NCBI GenBank assembly: GCA_928212115.1
Contig: CAKMRJ010005523.1
Span: 100,981,243-101,045,242 of the forward strand
DNA length: 64,000 bases
Source of the DNA: Lactuca virosa
Taxonomy: Eukaryota > Streptophyta > Magnoliopsida > Asterales > Asteraceae
Reading direction: 5' to 3'
The position numbers were made by a program, and so were the translations under genes. This document shows positions 22,299 through 33,255 of the stretch, piece after piece (position 1 is the first letter of the stretch; the number at the start of each line of letters is the position of its first letter). The notes under the pieces were generated by a model. That model had not been told where the DNA came from and searched no databases. It saw only the letters and a list, made by a program, of their open reading frames with translations.

Positions 22299-23408
22299 TG
22301 TCACAACTGGAAAATTTAGGCTTGAGATTATGATTCTTGTACAAACATTTCCTCTATGTAATCTTATTGCATCAAAATATTGAAAGTCAAAACAACAATG
22401 TTATGTGACTACATATATGATTACACTAAGAATCAAGTCGTAATAGCCTCTTATAAACACAAGTTTGATCCAATAGCTAATCAAAATCAAATTTTGGGCC
22501 TTTGCTAAGAGTTCTCGGCCCAAATACCCTAGGCCGAAAACTCCCCTTTTTGGGCCTTATTGGACCTAAAACCCTTTCTTTGGGCCTCCCTTTGACCGAA
22601 AATTCTTGAATTGGCCCAACAAAGATCAAAAACCATATTGGGCCATAGTGAACCCGAAAGCCCACACCACAAGGACCGAAAACCTCATGGAGAGGTGTTT
22701 TCGGTCACCCCAAAAACCAAAACCCCTCTCTCAAACTAGAGAAATCGGATAAGGTTAGATAAAAAAAAAGAATTAATGTTGAAACCTCAATGCTTTACCT
22801 TCTCTTAACCATCAAACAACCATGCAACACCTCCTACAACCCATCATACTCCCATGCATTGCACTAAATGATCCATCACGTAAAGACCAAGCCACTTCTC
22901 CCCTCTTCTTTTTTTAAGATCGGCCGAAGACCCCCACACCCACACAAAAATTACTCCCACTCATTTTAATCTCCAATCACTCTCATCTTCTCTCTCAAAC
23001 TTTCGAGTGCCATCTTCAAGGAGGGTGTTTCACTTCAATAAAATATTAGTCAATTGGTAAGAAATTCGTGTGTCTCTTGTATTTCTAAACATATTTATGC
23101 TACAAACTTCTTGTTTACACACTCTTGTTGTGTGTTAAATTCTTAGAAACACTTGAAATTTCGAGAATCTCTTCAAGTTGTGCAAGGCTAGGCTCGAAAT
23201 CTCTCCACTTTCCTTCCCACAACTCACGAAATCATCAAGGTGAGCTTCATACCCCCATTTTTCGAGTTTTTCATGCTTTGGGGGGGGGGGGGGATACAAG
23301 TCAAACCATGTCTATCTTATGAATATGGGCTAGTTTCATCTTATCAATTGAATGTGAAATAATATTTGCAGGAGATATGGTTAACACTATTTTATCTACG
23401 CAAAAATC

Positions 23409-23483
<75 letters not shown>

Positions 23484-24691
23484 AAAATAAAACTCATTTT
23501 GTGTTCAACAAACATCCACAAGGAAAAATATGTGTTGTATCAACTACAAGTTTTTGGTGATTTTTACTAAAAATAGCTTTTTAGCAAAAATCGTTATATT
23601 TCTAGTCACAACTGTTTTGGTGGGTTAAAACTTAAGGATTCATGTTTAGTAACATACATCAATGCTAGACAAGATATGCAATTTGATATTTATATAAGTT
23701 TATATAAATAGTTTATACAAAAACATACAAGGCAAATTATTAATGGTATAATTTGTGTGTCACGAAACTCCATGTCATAATTTTTCCAAAAGTGTAATTA
23801 TGCTATTATACAAGAAAAAGGGAGTCGTAGTTCACGTAAATCCGTTAAGGCTCTAGTGAGACACATTCACTTCACCTTGCGTACACTTTAAGTCCTGCAT
23901 TATAACCAGAGTCTCCTGGAGGGAGAGCGAGATAGTTGTGTATAGATCTATACGAGATTGACAACCCCATGCCTGAGCTGTTCGCTACAGCTAGACGGGG
24001 CAGTCTAGGGTGACAAATATCTTACCGATTCTGACGCCTGAAGAACGTCGCACATGCATAACAGTCACATTAGCATGGTTATAATAACTCACTTAGGGAT
24101 TAACAATACTATCTTGGTTTACGGGAAGCTTACACTTCATTGGTTTTATAAAATATAAAACTACATACTACTTTTCAAGATACTATTCCGGTCTTAGGGT
24201 TTAAGACTACATATATTTCATACATCAGAAAATATTGGATTTTCTGGGAATATACAAAGAAAACATGCATACATACATTTTCTGTCATCGGTATAAGATA
24301 TACAATTCACTATTATAGAAAATATCATATTTTCTGGAAACATACTATACTTTTCAAAACAAAACATATACAAACCGTTTTCATTCAAAAATGCTTATGA
24401 ACACACCAACATTCAATGTTGATGATTTTCAAATGACTTGTATTCTCAGGGAACCAGTAAGCAGGTACTTAAGTCATCGGGAACTGGATTTTTGTTGTAC
24501 TTGGAAATTGATACTTTTCAGTCAATGTTGTGTAAACTTTGAACAAATACACTATGTAACAATGTAATTTTGTATCTCTTAATGTATGTTGTGTGGGTTG
24601 CTATGTCCATTTATATTCAATTGTTATGATACTATACAATGACGTCATCCGCCCCCGGACGTTTCCGTCGTCCTGGTTCGGGGGTGTGACA
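22299..24691 (+). repeat. G1 3' LTR
   Basis: 2393 bp, TGTCACAACTGG..GGGTGTGACA. It has a 14-G run (23280-23293), a longer TA run (23411-23481), and the folded block near 23968-24050. It lacks the 40-bp duplication of the 5' copy. The terminal hairpin GGACG/CGTCC (about 24657-24673) is kept. Confidence 0.94.
23411..23481. repeat. (TA)n microsatellite in G1 3' LTR
   Basis: Pure TA run of about 70 bp. Confidence 0.95.
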
Positions 24692-24696
24692 GATTG

Positions 24697-25739
24697 TTAC
24701 ATCAACATTAATAACATGGAAAGGGATGTTGTGAATAACTAGCATTGAATCACCTGATATTGTGCTTTTTGAAAGTATGAAACCACGCTTCAAAAGAGTA
24801 AGTGACGGAAGTAGTAACTTGTTGACATGTAAAATTCATTTGCACATATCCTTTTTGAATGTAGTGTAGGGTAATATTTTATTTCTGGATATGAGTAAGG
24901 AACCAATTCTTGGTGGGAATGACTATTTTCTTACCTCCTGGAACTAAAATGTTAGAAATAAGCATTTATGGTTTATATGTTTCATAAAGTTGGCAATATA
25001 AGATTATAAGGCATTGAGTTCTTATTGTTACTTCAACTAGTTATATAGAAAAGAGCTCACTGATATCATTCCAGTATCACACACACACACACATCTGGTT
25101 CAACTAGTTATATAGGTGCTAGCGTGAGGACTAAAATTTTGGTTCTCTAATTATGAATAAGTGTTGAGTTTATAAGGAGTTGTTTCTTTTTTACTTCATG
25201 AACTTAATGGGTTAATCACCTAATCAAAATATCTATACATGGTTGTTTCTTTTTGAATTATTCATGTAGAAAACATTGGCTTAAAAACTGGAGCTAAATG
25301 CTTAAATCTAGGTTAAATATTGAATTCCAAAAAAATAGTTTGTTTAATCTTTAGAAGTTGGATTCGAGATAGTTTAAATGTTTAGGAAATTAGCTAATTA
25401 CTCTCTTTTGTTTGAAGGATGGACAAGTTGAATTCAAGATCATCATCATGTGTATCTTCATCTTTGGTTGCAAGGGCCAAATGTAGATTTGGGGGATTAA
25501 ATTGTCCAATATATCCAAATATTATTCTAAAACGAAAACTTGAGCTCAAGAGACCAAAAGTAAGAAAAGAATGTCATATCTTTGTATTTACTCACCACTA
25601 AATGAACTTTGTATGTAGTGTTAAGACTACATTTTACTTTGTATTTGATAGAATTTGTAAATACTTCAATGAAACCATGAATTTGAGTTTTTGTTATATA
25701 AAATGTATTGTACTAAAAATATCAATGTACATATTTGAG
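24697..25739. other. Non-coding stretch with a weak frame
   Basis: No gene is recognised. A short CA run lies at about 25078-25094. The frame at 25419-25601 (60 codons, Ser-rich start then basic) has no domain that I know; it may be the end of a CACTA-associated gene because CACTA-like termini follow. Confidence 0.4.
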
Positions 25740-25914
25740 TTACCAATTTTTAAATTATTTTGAGGTTGCTAAAAATAGAAATTACGTTTCTAAATTTGCT
25801 GCTAAGTTGTTAAAATTGAGTCTTTTTGATATGTAGTACCAAGGGAAAATCTGTTGCTAAAAGATGTTAACTTTAAACAATTCCATCGCTAAATGTCGAT
25901 TTTTTAGTAGTGTA
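25740..25914. mobile_element. Possible CACTA-like right end
   Basis: Subterminal TTGCTAA, TCGCTAAA and CTGCTAAG words lead to a terminus TTTTTTAGTAGTG, the complement of a CACTACTAAAAAA end. No left end was found. It may instead be a MITE of the same type. Confidence 0.4.
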
Positions 25915-26039
25915 TGAGATTAAAATGATATTGTATCTAAGACTAACATTAAGTCCTTAAACAATCACAAAATTCATATTAGGGACATAACAACTTAAAC
26001 TGTCACCATAAATTAATTATATTCGTACTTTTATTCCTA

Positions 26040-26490
26040 ACAAATTAGCTAGGCTTTTTGTTCCGTAGCAAAACAAGCAAAGGAAATCAAATTCCATTGC
26101 AGAGTTCCCTAGAAAATACCTACGAATGGTACTTTCATAGCAAAGCAACTATGGAATTGGTTTCCGTTGAAAAAGCTCGTTGCATAGTAAACACGATAAT
26201 TAATTCCATAGCAGCAGTACAACGGAAATTGATTTTGTAAAAAATTTCGTTGGAAAATTGCTACGAATGTTTTTTCCATAGAAATATCAGTAGCATAATA
26301 CCAACGGATATGGAGTCGGTAGCATTTTCCCTAGCAAGTCCCATGCTCGCTACCGAAAATAAATTCCATAGACAATGTGCTAGCAACCTTGCTATGGAAC
26401 GACATTCCATAGCACAATCCGTTGCAAATTAACAATGAAAATACGTTCCATAGCCCCCTTACCTAGCAAAATCAATATTTTCTTGTAGTG
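26040..26490. mobile_element. CACTA transposon right terminus
   Basis: It ends ATTTTCTTGTAGTG at 26490, the complement of the canonical plant CACTACAAGAAAAT end. The preceding 450 bp hold about ten short inverted and direct copies of TTCCATAGC, TGCTATGGAA and CGTTGC, the subterminal transposase-binding repeats typical of CACTA (En/Spm) elements. No transposase frame and no CACTACAAG left end were found in the window, so it is a partial or deleted copy. Confidence 0.6.
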
Positions 26491-26589
26491 TATGTCTACC
26501 CAACCAATCTTATCCTCTTACTCTATTCCTCCCATTTTCTCTAAAAACCTTCCACCACATCTAAGCGGAGCTCTAAAAAAAACAATTCT

Positions 26590-27335
26590 ATGGTCGCTAC
26601 CCAAGGATTTCAAAATCCTCCTGTAGTGATTTCCAACAACGAGCTCTTTGCCATGATGAAGAGACTGGAACGACAAGTTACTCAACAGCAAGAGGACAAT
26701 AGGAAGGTGTTAAAGGAAATAGAGAGAATGAGGACGGAGATACATAAGTCCCAAGAATTAACACCCAAGATCTTGAACTTTGACGATACAAGATTCCTAG
26801 GAAACAACCCAAGATCAGCACCTACACATGCTCCTACTTGGGGTGCAACTCCAAATGAGCGAGCGCTTGTGATCTAGTATCCCGTCGAAACCTTCATCAC
26901 TCCTAATAAGAAGGATTCTAGTAACTTTGTGAATAATAATACTTTTAATACTAACTCTACGGACCTTGATGCATGAATGAGTCTGGTCATGGCCAAGAAA
27001 CTTCAACAGTTAAGGCAGAAGATCTCCAGTGTGCTTGGAGTGGTCCAACCTATATCATAAGTATCCCCCACGAGCCACATGATCTTGAGATTTGCTCCTG
27101 TGATAACTGATACTGAAGTCCCAAAGCGCTTCCAAACTCCCAGCATGAAGCCTTACGATGGAACTACAGATCCTAAAGAACATGTGGCACAATACAGGGA
27201 AAGAATGAAGATCATCCCCATTCCCACATATTTGAAGGAAGCTTGTCTTTGTAAGGGTTTCGGTTCAACCTTTACAGGATCAACCTTAAAATGGCTTCTT
27301 AACGTTCCTCCTTACTTTATTACTTCATTTGCTCA
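26590..27335 (+). pseudogene. gag: Element T: Ty3/gypsy gag relic
   Basis: A single frame from ATG 26590 reads through stops at about 26875 (TAG), 26974 (TGA) and 27057 (TAA). It begins MVATQGFQNPPVV, has a coiled-coil stretch, then the capsid block MKPYDGTTDPKEHVAQYRER at about 27145-27204 and LKWLLNVPP. This block is typical of non-chromovirus (Tat/Athila type) gag proteins. It stops at FAH, precisely where the LTR of V begins, so V inserted into it. Pol and LTRs are not in the window. Confidence 0.7.
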
Positions 27336-27953
27336 TGTTGATACGTGAAAAGTGATCCCTTAGTAATCCGAAGTGAAGCCTATTCCTAGGAATAAGAATT
27401 CCGAGATGATACCTATTCCGAAGAAAAGATTTGTCTGAGACACATCCTTTTTATTACTTTTGATCTGAGTCTGTATAGTGCATTAATTATTCCTAATACT
27501 AATTTGTCTTTTAGTAGTTGTTTTATTATACATTACATGGGACAAGATCAACAGATGCGACTTTAGCAGTCTATTGATCTTTAGTTGTCTTCTAGTCCAT
27601 GCACTTTATGCGATTTGTCTTATTTTTCTCACTCCTTGCCTATTTAAGGAGATGTAAGGTTGATTGTTTACACATGTATGAGTGCAACATTCTCTATCAT
27701 ATCAATACCAAGAATCATTCAGTCAAATCACTCTCTCTCTTACATTCTTATTGTTTTTAAGTTACTTTAATTTACATTGTTCATACTTGTTAATCATTTT
27801 ATATATTGAATATTTTGTTTAATATCTATATTCCAAGACAAGACTGATTTACCAAACTTGACTGGATCTTCTTAGCAGCAGACATTGATCTTAAGGTAAT
27901 TCAAGGTTTGAGTTTTGAAACCTTGTCTGCATAGATCGTTTCTTGTTTTCACA
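27336..27953 (+). repeat. V 5' LTR
   Basis: It starts TGTTGATACGTG where T gag breaks off and ends TTTTCACA just before a primer-site-like sequence. A TATA-like TATTTAAG lies at 27641-27648, in a sensible promoter position. The second LTR is not visible, so the ends are inferred. Confidence 0.65.
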
Positions 27954-27965
27954 ATTATTAGAGCC
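27954..27965 (+). other. V primer-binding site, degenerate
   Basis: TATTAGAGCC against TATCAGAGCC, with about three bases missing before it. It still marks the LTR boundary. Confidence 0.5.
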
Positions 27966-28096
27966 TAAGTGGTTGTCCTTTGAGTCCATAAGAACATATT
28001 ATAGTTGATTAAAGATTACCTTGGTATCTTAATCATTTATGTGTGAAGGATAAAATTTCTTCTATATACCACTTCAACTCTAATATCTTAACTTTA

Positions 28097-28963
28097 ATGG
28101 CTGCTTTTAATCAAACTCAACAGATGTATTCAATACAAATAGCAAATAGCGTGGGTTGCCTAATGCATGCCCCATTACTAGTTGTTGAAGAGTATGATAA
28201 CTGGAAAGTTAGAATGGAGATATTTTTGCTTGGTAAAGAAAAAGGTGAAGAGATATGGAGATCTGTAAAAGAAGGTCCTCATGTTCCTGTAAGACAAATG
28301 GTCAGAGATGCTGCTGCTACACTCATGGGTCAAGAAGAACTCCATCCAACACCACTAACTGCATCAGATATTGAAAAGCTTCATGCATATTAGATTGCTT
28401 TCTCAGAGATGGTGTTTGGTGTTCCTCATTCTCTCTTTGAGCACATAAAATTATGCAAATCTGCCAAAGAGATTTGGGATACACTTCAAGACTTGTTCGA
28501 AGTGTCTAAGAACATGAAAGATAAGCGTTTGACATCATTTGTAAATGAATTTGACACCTTCACTACAGCTCCTGGTGAATCTGTAGCCTCTGCATCAAAT
28601 CGATATAGAATCATTGTGAACAACATGACAACACATGACATAGTACGAACTCCACTCGAGTACAATATCAAGTTCATCAACAACCTTGGCAAAGGATGGG
28701 GAAATGTTAAATCATGTCTTCATAGTAATGGTTCTCTAAAGAAACCGAAGCTCTATCAGTTGTTTGACGAACCACAAGGTCACGGATCCAATGTTGCTAA
28801 AATGTTAAGAGAACTCTCAGGAGGTCCTCTCGCTTTAGTAAGCTCTTTCAATCCACTAATTTCGAACCCATCTGTTTCGGATCCTTTACGAGCCATCTCA
28901 TCTGTTCCACATGTTCAACCTATTCGACCAACTCAACTCGTGCATTCATTCCTCCGATTCTGA
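28097..28963 (+). pseudogene. gag: V gag, one premature stop
   Basis: Copia gag of the UBN2 type, about 288 codons from ATG 28097 (MAAFNQTQQMYS). It is open except for TAG at 28391-28393, after LHAY. Key blocks are YDNWKVRMEIFLLG, IWDTLQDLFE, and LYQLFDEPQGHGSNVAKMLR near the end of the capsid part. It was one frame throughout (28043-28963). Homology-like sequence fades near 28963; no zinc knuckle is reached before X begins at 29113. Confidence 0.8.
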
Positions 28964-29112
28964 ACTATCTGTACGATGTAGAACTTGATCCAGAAGCTGG
29001 TTATCCTGAACTTCGTTTCCAGCAAGAGTTTGCACTTCTGTCTATGAAGTACAAATATCCTTGGAATCCCAATCAAAAACCACCACAAAATCGATTTCAA
29101 GCTTCTCACCAC

Positions 29113-29704
29113 TGATGGGTTTTGATACAAATATAAGTTTTATTTTCATAAAATCGGAAACGGGAGCTTTAAAAAATAACAATATTATTTTTGAGTTTAT
29201 AACAAAACCAAACCATATAGGATCCATTTATAGAGGTTAAAATGATATTAAAAAAACCATAGGATGTTTTAGAGATAACCTTTGAAGCAACCCACTTGGT
29301 TTTGGGGTGTTGATGAAGATGTAAAGATCAATGAACATGATCTTCTCTACAAGTATCCACCATCAAGATTAAGGAACTTGGAATGCTAGTTCCTTCTTGT
29401 GTAAAGTACTTCTTAAGCCTTTAAGTGCTTAACTCAAATAATCACTAAAAGAGAAGCACTTTGAACCACAAAATACTTGAATGATCTTCAAAAGAAAAGC
29501 AAGAGGAGTAGCACTTTGCTACATATGATTTGGTGAGAAGAAATGAAGATGAAGAGAGAGTTTCACTAGCCAAAAACAAGCTCCATGCACTCTCTTATAT
29601 AGTCCATGAAAAGCAAAAGCAACCCTATTAATTAATATAAAGTAATTTCCTTACTTTAAGGGCATGAGGAACAAAATGGGGAGGTTGACAAGCAACCTCC
29701 CATG
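29113..29704 (-). repeat. X 3' LTR, first part
   Basis: Starts TGATGGGTTTTGATAC right after V. A minus-strand TATATAAG box lies at 29594-29601. It is interrupted by Z after the CCATG duplication. Confidence 0.75.
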
Positions 29705-30015
29705 TGTTGAAACAATAAAATAATGATCAATAGATTCAAAACAGTGTAGTTGAATCAAATAATAAGAGCAAAGATTGAATGTAATTGAAAGAGTGTCAAC
29801 TGCTTTATTATCAATATCTTAGAAGAGTTCGATAAGAACTTCTCTGTAAAGATACGTAGGGATACAAAAAACATTAACACTAAAATGATACATGCATGCT
29901 ATATTTATAGTCTAACCCTAGCTACATAAAAGCGAATGGATAGGCGCAATCCGATGACAATAAAGACTAAGTACATGCATAATAAATTTGACACAATACA
30001 ATAAATAACCTAACA
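29705..30015 (-). repeat. Z 3' LTR
   Basis: 311 bp. It carries nine bases (in AGAAGAGTTCGATAAG) that the other LTR lacks. The TATAAATA box (minus, 29902-29909) is intact here. Confidence 0.95.
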
Positions 30016-30027
30016 ATTTCCCCCTTT
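30016..30027 (-). other. Z polypurine tract
   Basis: The minus strand reads AAAGGGGGAAAT next to the 3' LTR. Confidence 0.85.
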
Positions 30028-30053
30028 GTTACAAATAAGGAAGGAAATCTTTA

Positions 30054-33000
30054 TTACTGTTCGTGCTTCTGCACCTTGAAGAGTTTCGACATCAGTCCAA
30101 GCAAAGTGTTGCGAAGCCGGATATACCACTTGATCATGTCTACGAAGAACTTCTTATCCGCAATATTATTCGTTTTGCATTTATCAATTATTCCCAAAAC
30201 ATAGTTCAAACAAGTTGTGGAATAAAGATGCTTGTCTGGCAAGGAGAACAAACACCTCTGAACATTTGAACCATCTCTAGCACTTTGTTGAAATGCCATA
30301 CTCCAGTTGTCCTTTTCGATCTTGCCAAGCTTCATCTTGGTGACATCGTTCGAAGCTTCTTTTGGTTTCACAGTGGGTTTATTTCGAAGTACAGCTGCTA
30401 TCTCCACATCTATTTTTGCAACTTCCTGAATGTATGAGATCAACATCCTTTTCAGATGTTCCACAATGGGTTCGAATTTCTGTTCATCTTTTGATAAAAG
30501 ATTAAATAAGGAAATCCAATCATAAGGATTAAGGCATGGCAGATCAGCAAGAGTGAATTCAAAGATTGACTTGCTTCCCCCTCGTGACGCTTTGAACCGA
30601 ACATTAATAAAGCTTTCCGTTTCAATCAGACCAAACACCTTCACAATAGTAATCTTCTTCGAACTCCAAGTTTGATATTGGGGCTTTCCGTGCTTGAGTT
30701 AAAAAAATGAGCATGAGATTGACATCGTTATCTGAATCAGGAGCTTTCTCAACCTTATCAAAGCAACAAAATAAAAATGCCTTCGGAGTAATTGGAAAGT
30801 CAAGCTGAGATTCCGAAGTGTTTTCCAAATTCAAAAGAAGCAACTGGCTCCAACCAGTATACATTCGGATTGTCAATGGCTTCGTTCAAAATTCGCTCCA
30901 TCGACCAAGGAGGAAAGAGGGCCTTTTGTGTTTTGAGTGTGACTTGAGCATCATCAGCCTCCTTTTCACAAACTTCAGCTTCTTTATCAACTCGCAGATT
31001 CTCATCAAGCTTTTAATCACGTTTCTTTCTTTTAAGCTTAGACCCTTCAGACAAATTTTCTTCTTCTTCATCATTGTCATCACCTCATTTTCCTTTTCCT
31101 TTTGATCCAGAAGCTTCATTACGCTTCAGACCATTTGATTTTGGTGGTGGCTTGTGTTCATACTCCCCAGATTCATCAGCTGGTTTCTTGGGTTCTTCAG
31201 TAGATGGCTTCTTAGATTCTACCCCTTGTTTCAGAAGAGAACTAGATTCCAAAACACCCTCTATACGATCAAGCATGGAGAATACTGGTTTTTGTTTGTC
31301 AGCAAGATGTTGGCGAACTGAGACTGTGAGCATCGAGTCACGAGTCTCTACAAGATTTTGCAAGAAGAGATTAACATCTGCAACATAACTTTTGATTGCA
31401 GCCTTTTTGGAGGTTAGATCATCAATCTGTTTGGTAACATGAGATAACTTCACTGAAAGAACTTTCGTTTTCTCCGTTTTGACAGCCAGCTTATCCAAAA
31501 GATCGTTCTCTGCGACCAGCTCCTCTTTTAGCTTTTCAATCTTCGAAACCATAGAGGCACTGAACTCGGCATTATCATCCTTGATTTCAGAACGAACTTT
31601 AGAGAGAGCCTCTTTTTCAGTGTGAAGAGTAGAGCCAAGACTCATAATCGCCTTATTCGCAGCTGCTGTGTTTTTATCAGAGGAACTCTGAAAATCATCC
31701 ATAAATTGAGTAACATCAGCAAGTAGTTTATCAACTTTTTCGGTCGTTTCACGAACGGTCTTTTCTGAGTTTTCAACGGCTTTGGTAGAGGCTTCAAGAC
31801 TCAAATAGAGTGTCCAACTTTTCATTAAGAGTCTTGAATTGCTCTTTAGTCATGGGAGCCTCATCATCACTCTCTTTGTGAACAGTAAAGGGAATGTAGT
31901 GAAAGTCTTGAAAATCATCCCGATTATCACCAAATATAATATCCGGATCATCAGTCCTTAGGGGTGAGAGAGTGGTAGAATCTTGAACAATAGTAACACC
32001 AAAAGTATCTGTCCCCGTATCAGATATGTTGACAGTTACTGGAGGTGAACTCGTAGCAATGGTTGTTGTTGTTGTAGATTCAGTAAATAGGGGAATGGTT
32101 TGAGCAATTGAGATTTGTGGTTCCGAGACCATTGGTTGCAAAGATAAAGCAGTATCGCCAGTTTCATTCTGAACTGTGTCTTGCTCTTTTAAATCTGAAT
32201 GAGTGCGAGAATCGGAAGCTTCTTGAACAGGAGTCGGAGACCTTGGTTTTCGAGTAGCTTTCTGGACCTTCTTCGTTGGAGTTTAAGCTGGTTCGGAAGG
32301 ACCAGCCTTCGACTTTGACTTACCTCCCTTTTTAGGCTTTGTTCGCTTCCTCCAAAGCCTTTTGCATCTTAAGTGTTAAAGGGAGAGGACCTGATGCAGG
32401 TTTCTTCCGATACTCGTTGATTAGCTCGTTGCCTGTTGGAACATAGTTGAGCATAGCCTCTGGAATAGATCCAATATAGGCGAACTTCATAGGATCAGAC
32501 ACAATGAAGTTCAAAGTATGAAAGATTAGGATAGCTGCTATTATACATCCCCCAGTCACCGGAATGTTGAGTTTAGTGATGGCTCTCTGGACGAGGACGG
32601 ACCAGAACTGAGCACAAGAAATCTCCAAGTGCCATGTTGTGGAAAGAGTACTCTGAACCAGTTGTACCCAAAGGATGGAACCATAATCCAGGTTGATTCC
32701 ATGGTATAATCCGTAGATAATAGTACAGAAAAGCTTACTTGCACTGTCTGAGCCCGTGACCCGTTCTGAGAAACTTTTGAAGAGAAGGGTGAAAAGGATG
32801 TTCTACATCGGAGGAAGGTTGGGCTTGTTGAACTTCGGTAAAAGGGTGAGATTTCCCATGTAACCCATCTGGTAAAACATCTCCAGAATTGCAGAAGAAG
32901 AGATTATATCCGAATCAACCATATCCCTAGCTTGAGATAACCCTAGCAGTCAGCTGAATCGGGACTTGGAGATTGATGTTTTGTGAGAGTCAATCTCAAA

Positions 33001-33255
33001 AGTAATCACAGAATCATGTTCTTGGTAACTTAAAGTGGAGAACGCCTTGGATAGATGAACCAATGGGAGATTCTCTGCCATGGTTAGAGCCGGAGCCAAA
33101 GAAGAGTGACGAAGGCACTCAATCATCGGCTGGAGAGAGACAACGTATTTGGATGAGTTGAGATCAAAGATGAGATTTTGTTTGTCTTGGATGTTCAGTA
33201 GTCCCGATGAAGCGGTTTGGTCGGCCACGGATGGAGTTTCAAAAGAAGCAGCCAT
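30054..33255 (-). pseudogene. Z third ORF (env-like/additional ORF), broken
   Basis: This runs from ATG 33255 (MAASFETPSVADQTAS) to a stop at 30054, about 1,060 codons across at least four frame changes (33255-32330 in one frame with stops, 32300-31794, 31825-31000, 30644-30054). The N-terminal half is a globular, Leu-rich domain (HLSKAFSTLSYQ; then a block around 32330-32628). Next is a Ser/Thr/Pro-rich linker (about 32141-31850), then a long coiled coil (31825-31300: TEKVDKLLADVTQF, SKIEKLKEELVAEN). A Lys/Pro-rich stretch and a C-terminal helical domain follow. It occupies the env-like position of SIRE elements but shows no signal peptide or membrane span, so it may not be an envelope. Function unknown. 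Confidence 0.75.

Larger units (their letters stand above)
13776..24691 (+). mobile_element. Element G1: complete, inactive Ty3/gypsy chromovirus
   Basis: A 10.9 kb element with LTRs at 13776-16189 and 22299-24691, TGTCACA..TGTGACA ends, and an identical target duplication GATTG at 13771-13775 and 24692-24696. Domain order is gag, protease, reverse transcriptase, RNase H, integrase and a C-terminal chromodomain-like region, which is the Ty3/gypsy order. Long LTRs plus that C-terminus suggest the Tekay/Del type of chromovirus. A coiled-coil reading frame lies before gag. Every gene carries stops or frameshifts and key residues are lost, so it is dead. The LTRs are visibly diverged, roughly 5% plus indels. 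Confidence 0.96.
27336..29112 (+). mobile_element. Element V: 5' part of a Copia retrotransposon
   Basis: An LTR, a degenerate tRNA-Met site and a long gag on the plus strand, cut off by element X at 29113. The remainder of V should lie beyond the right end of X, outside the window. Target duplication cannot be checked; the left flank is GCTCA. Confidence 0.7.
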
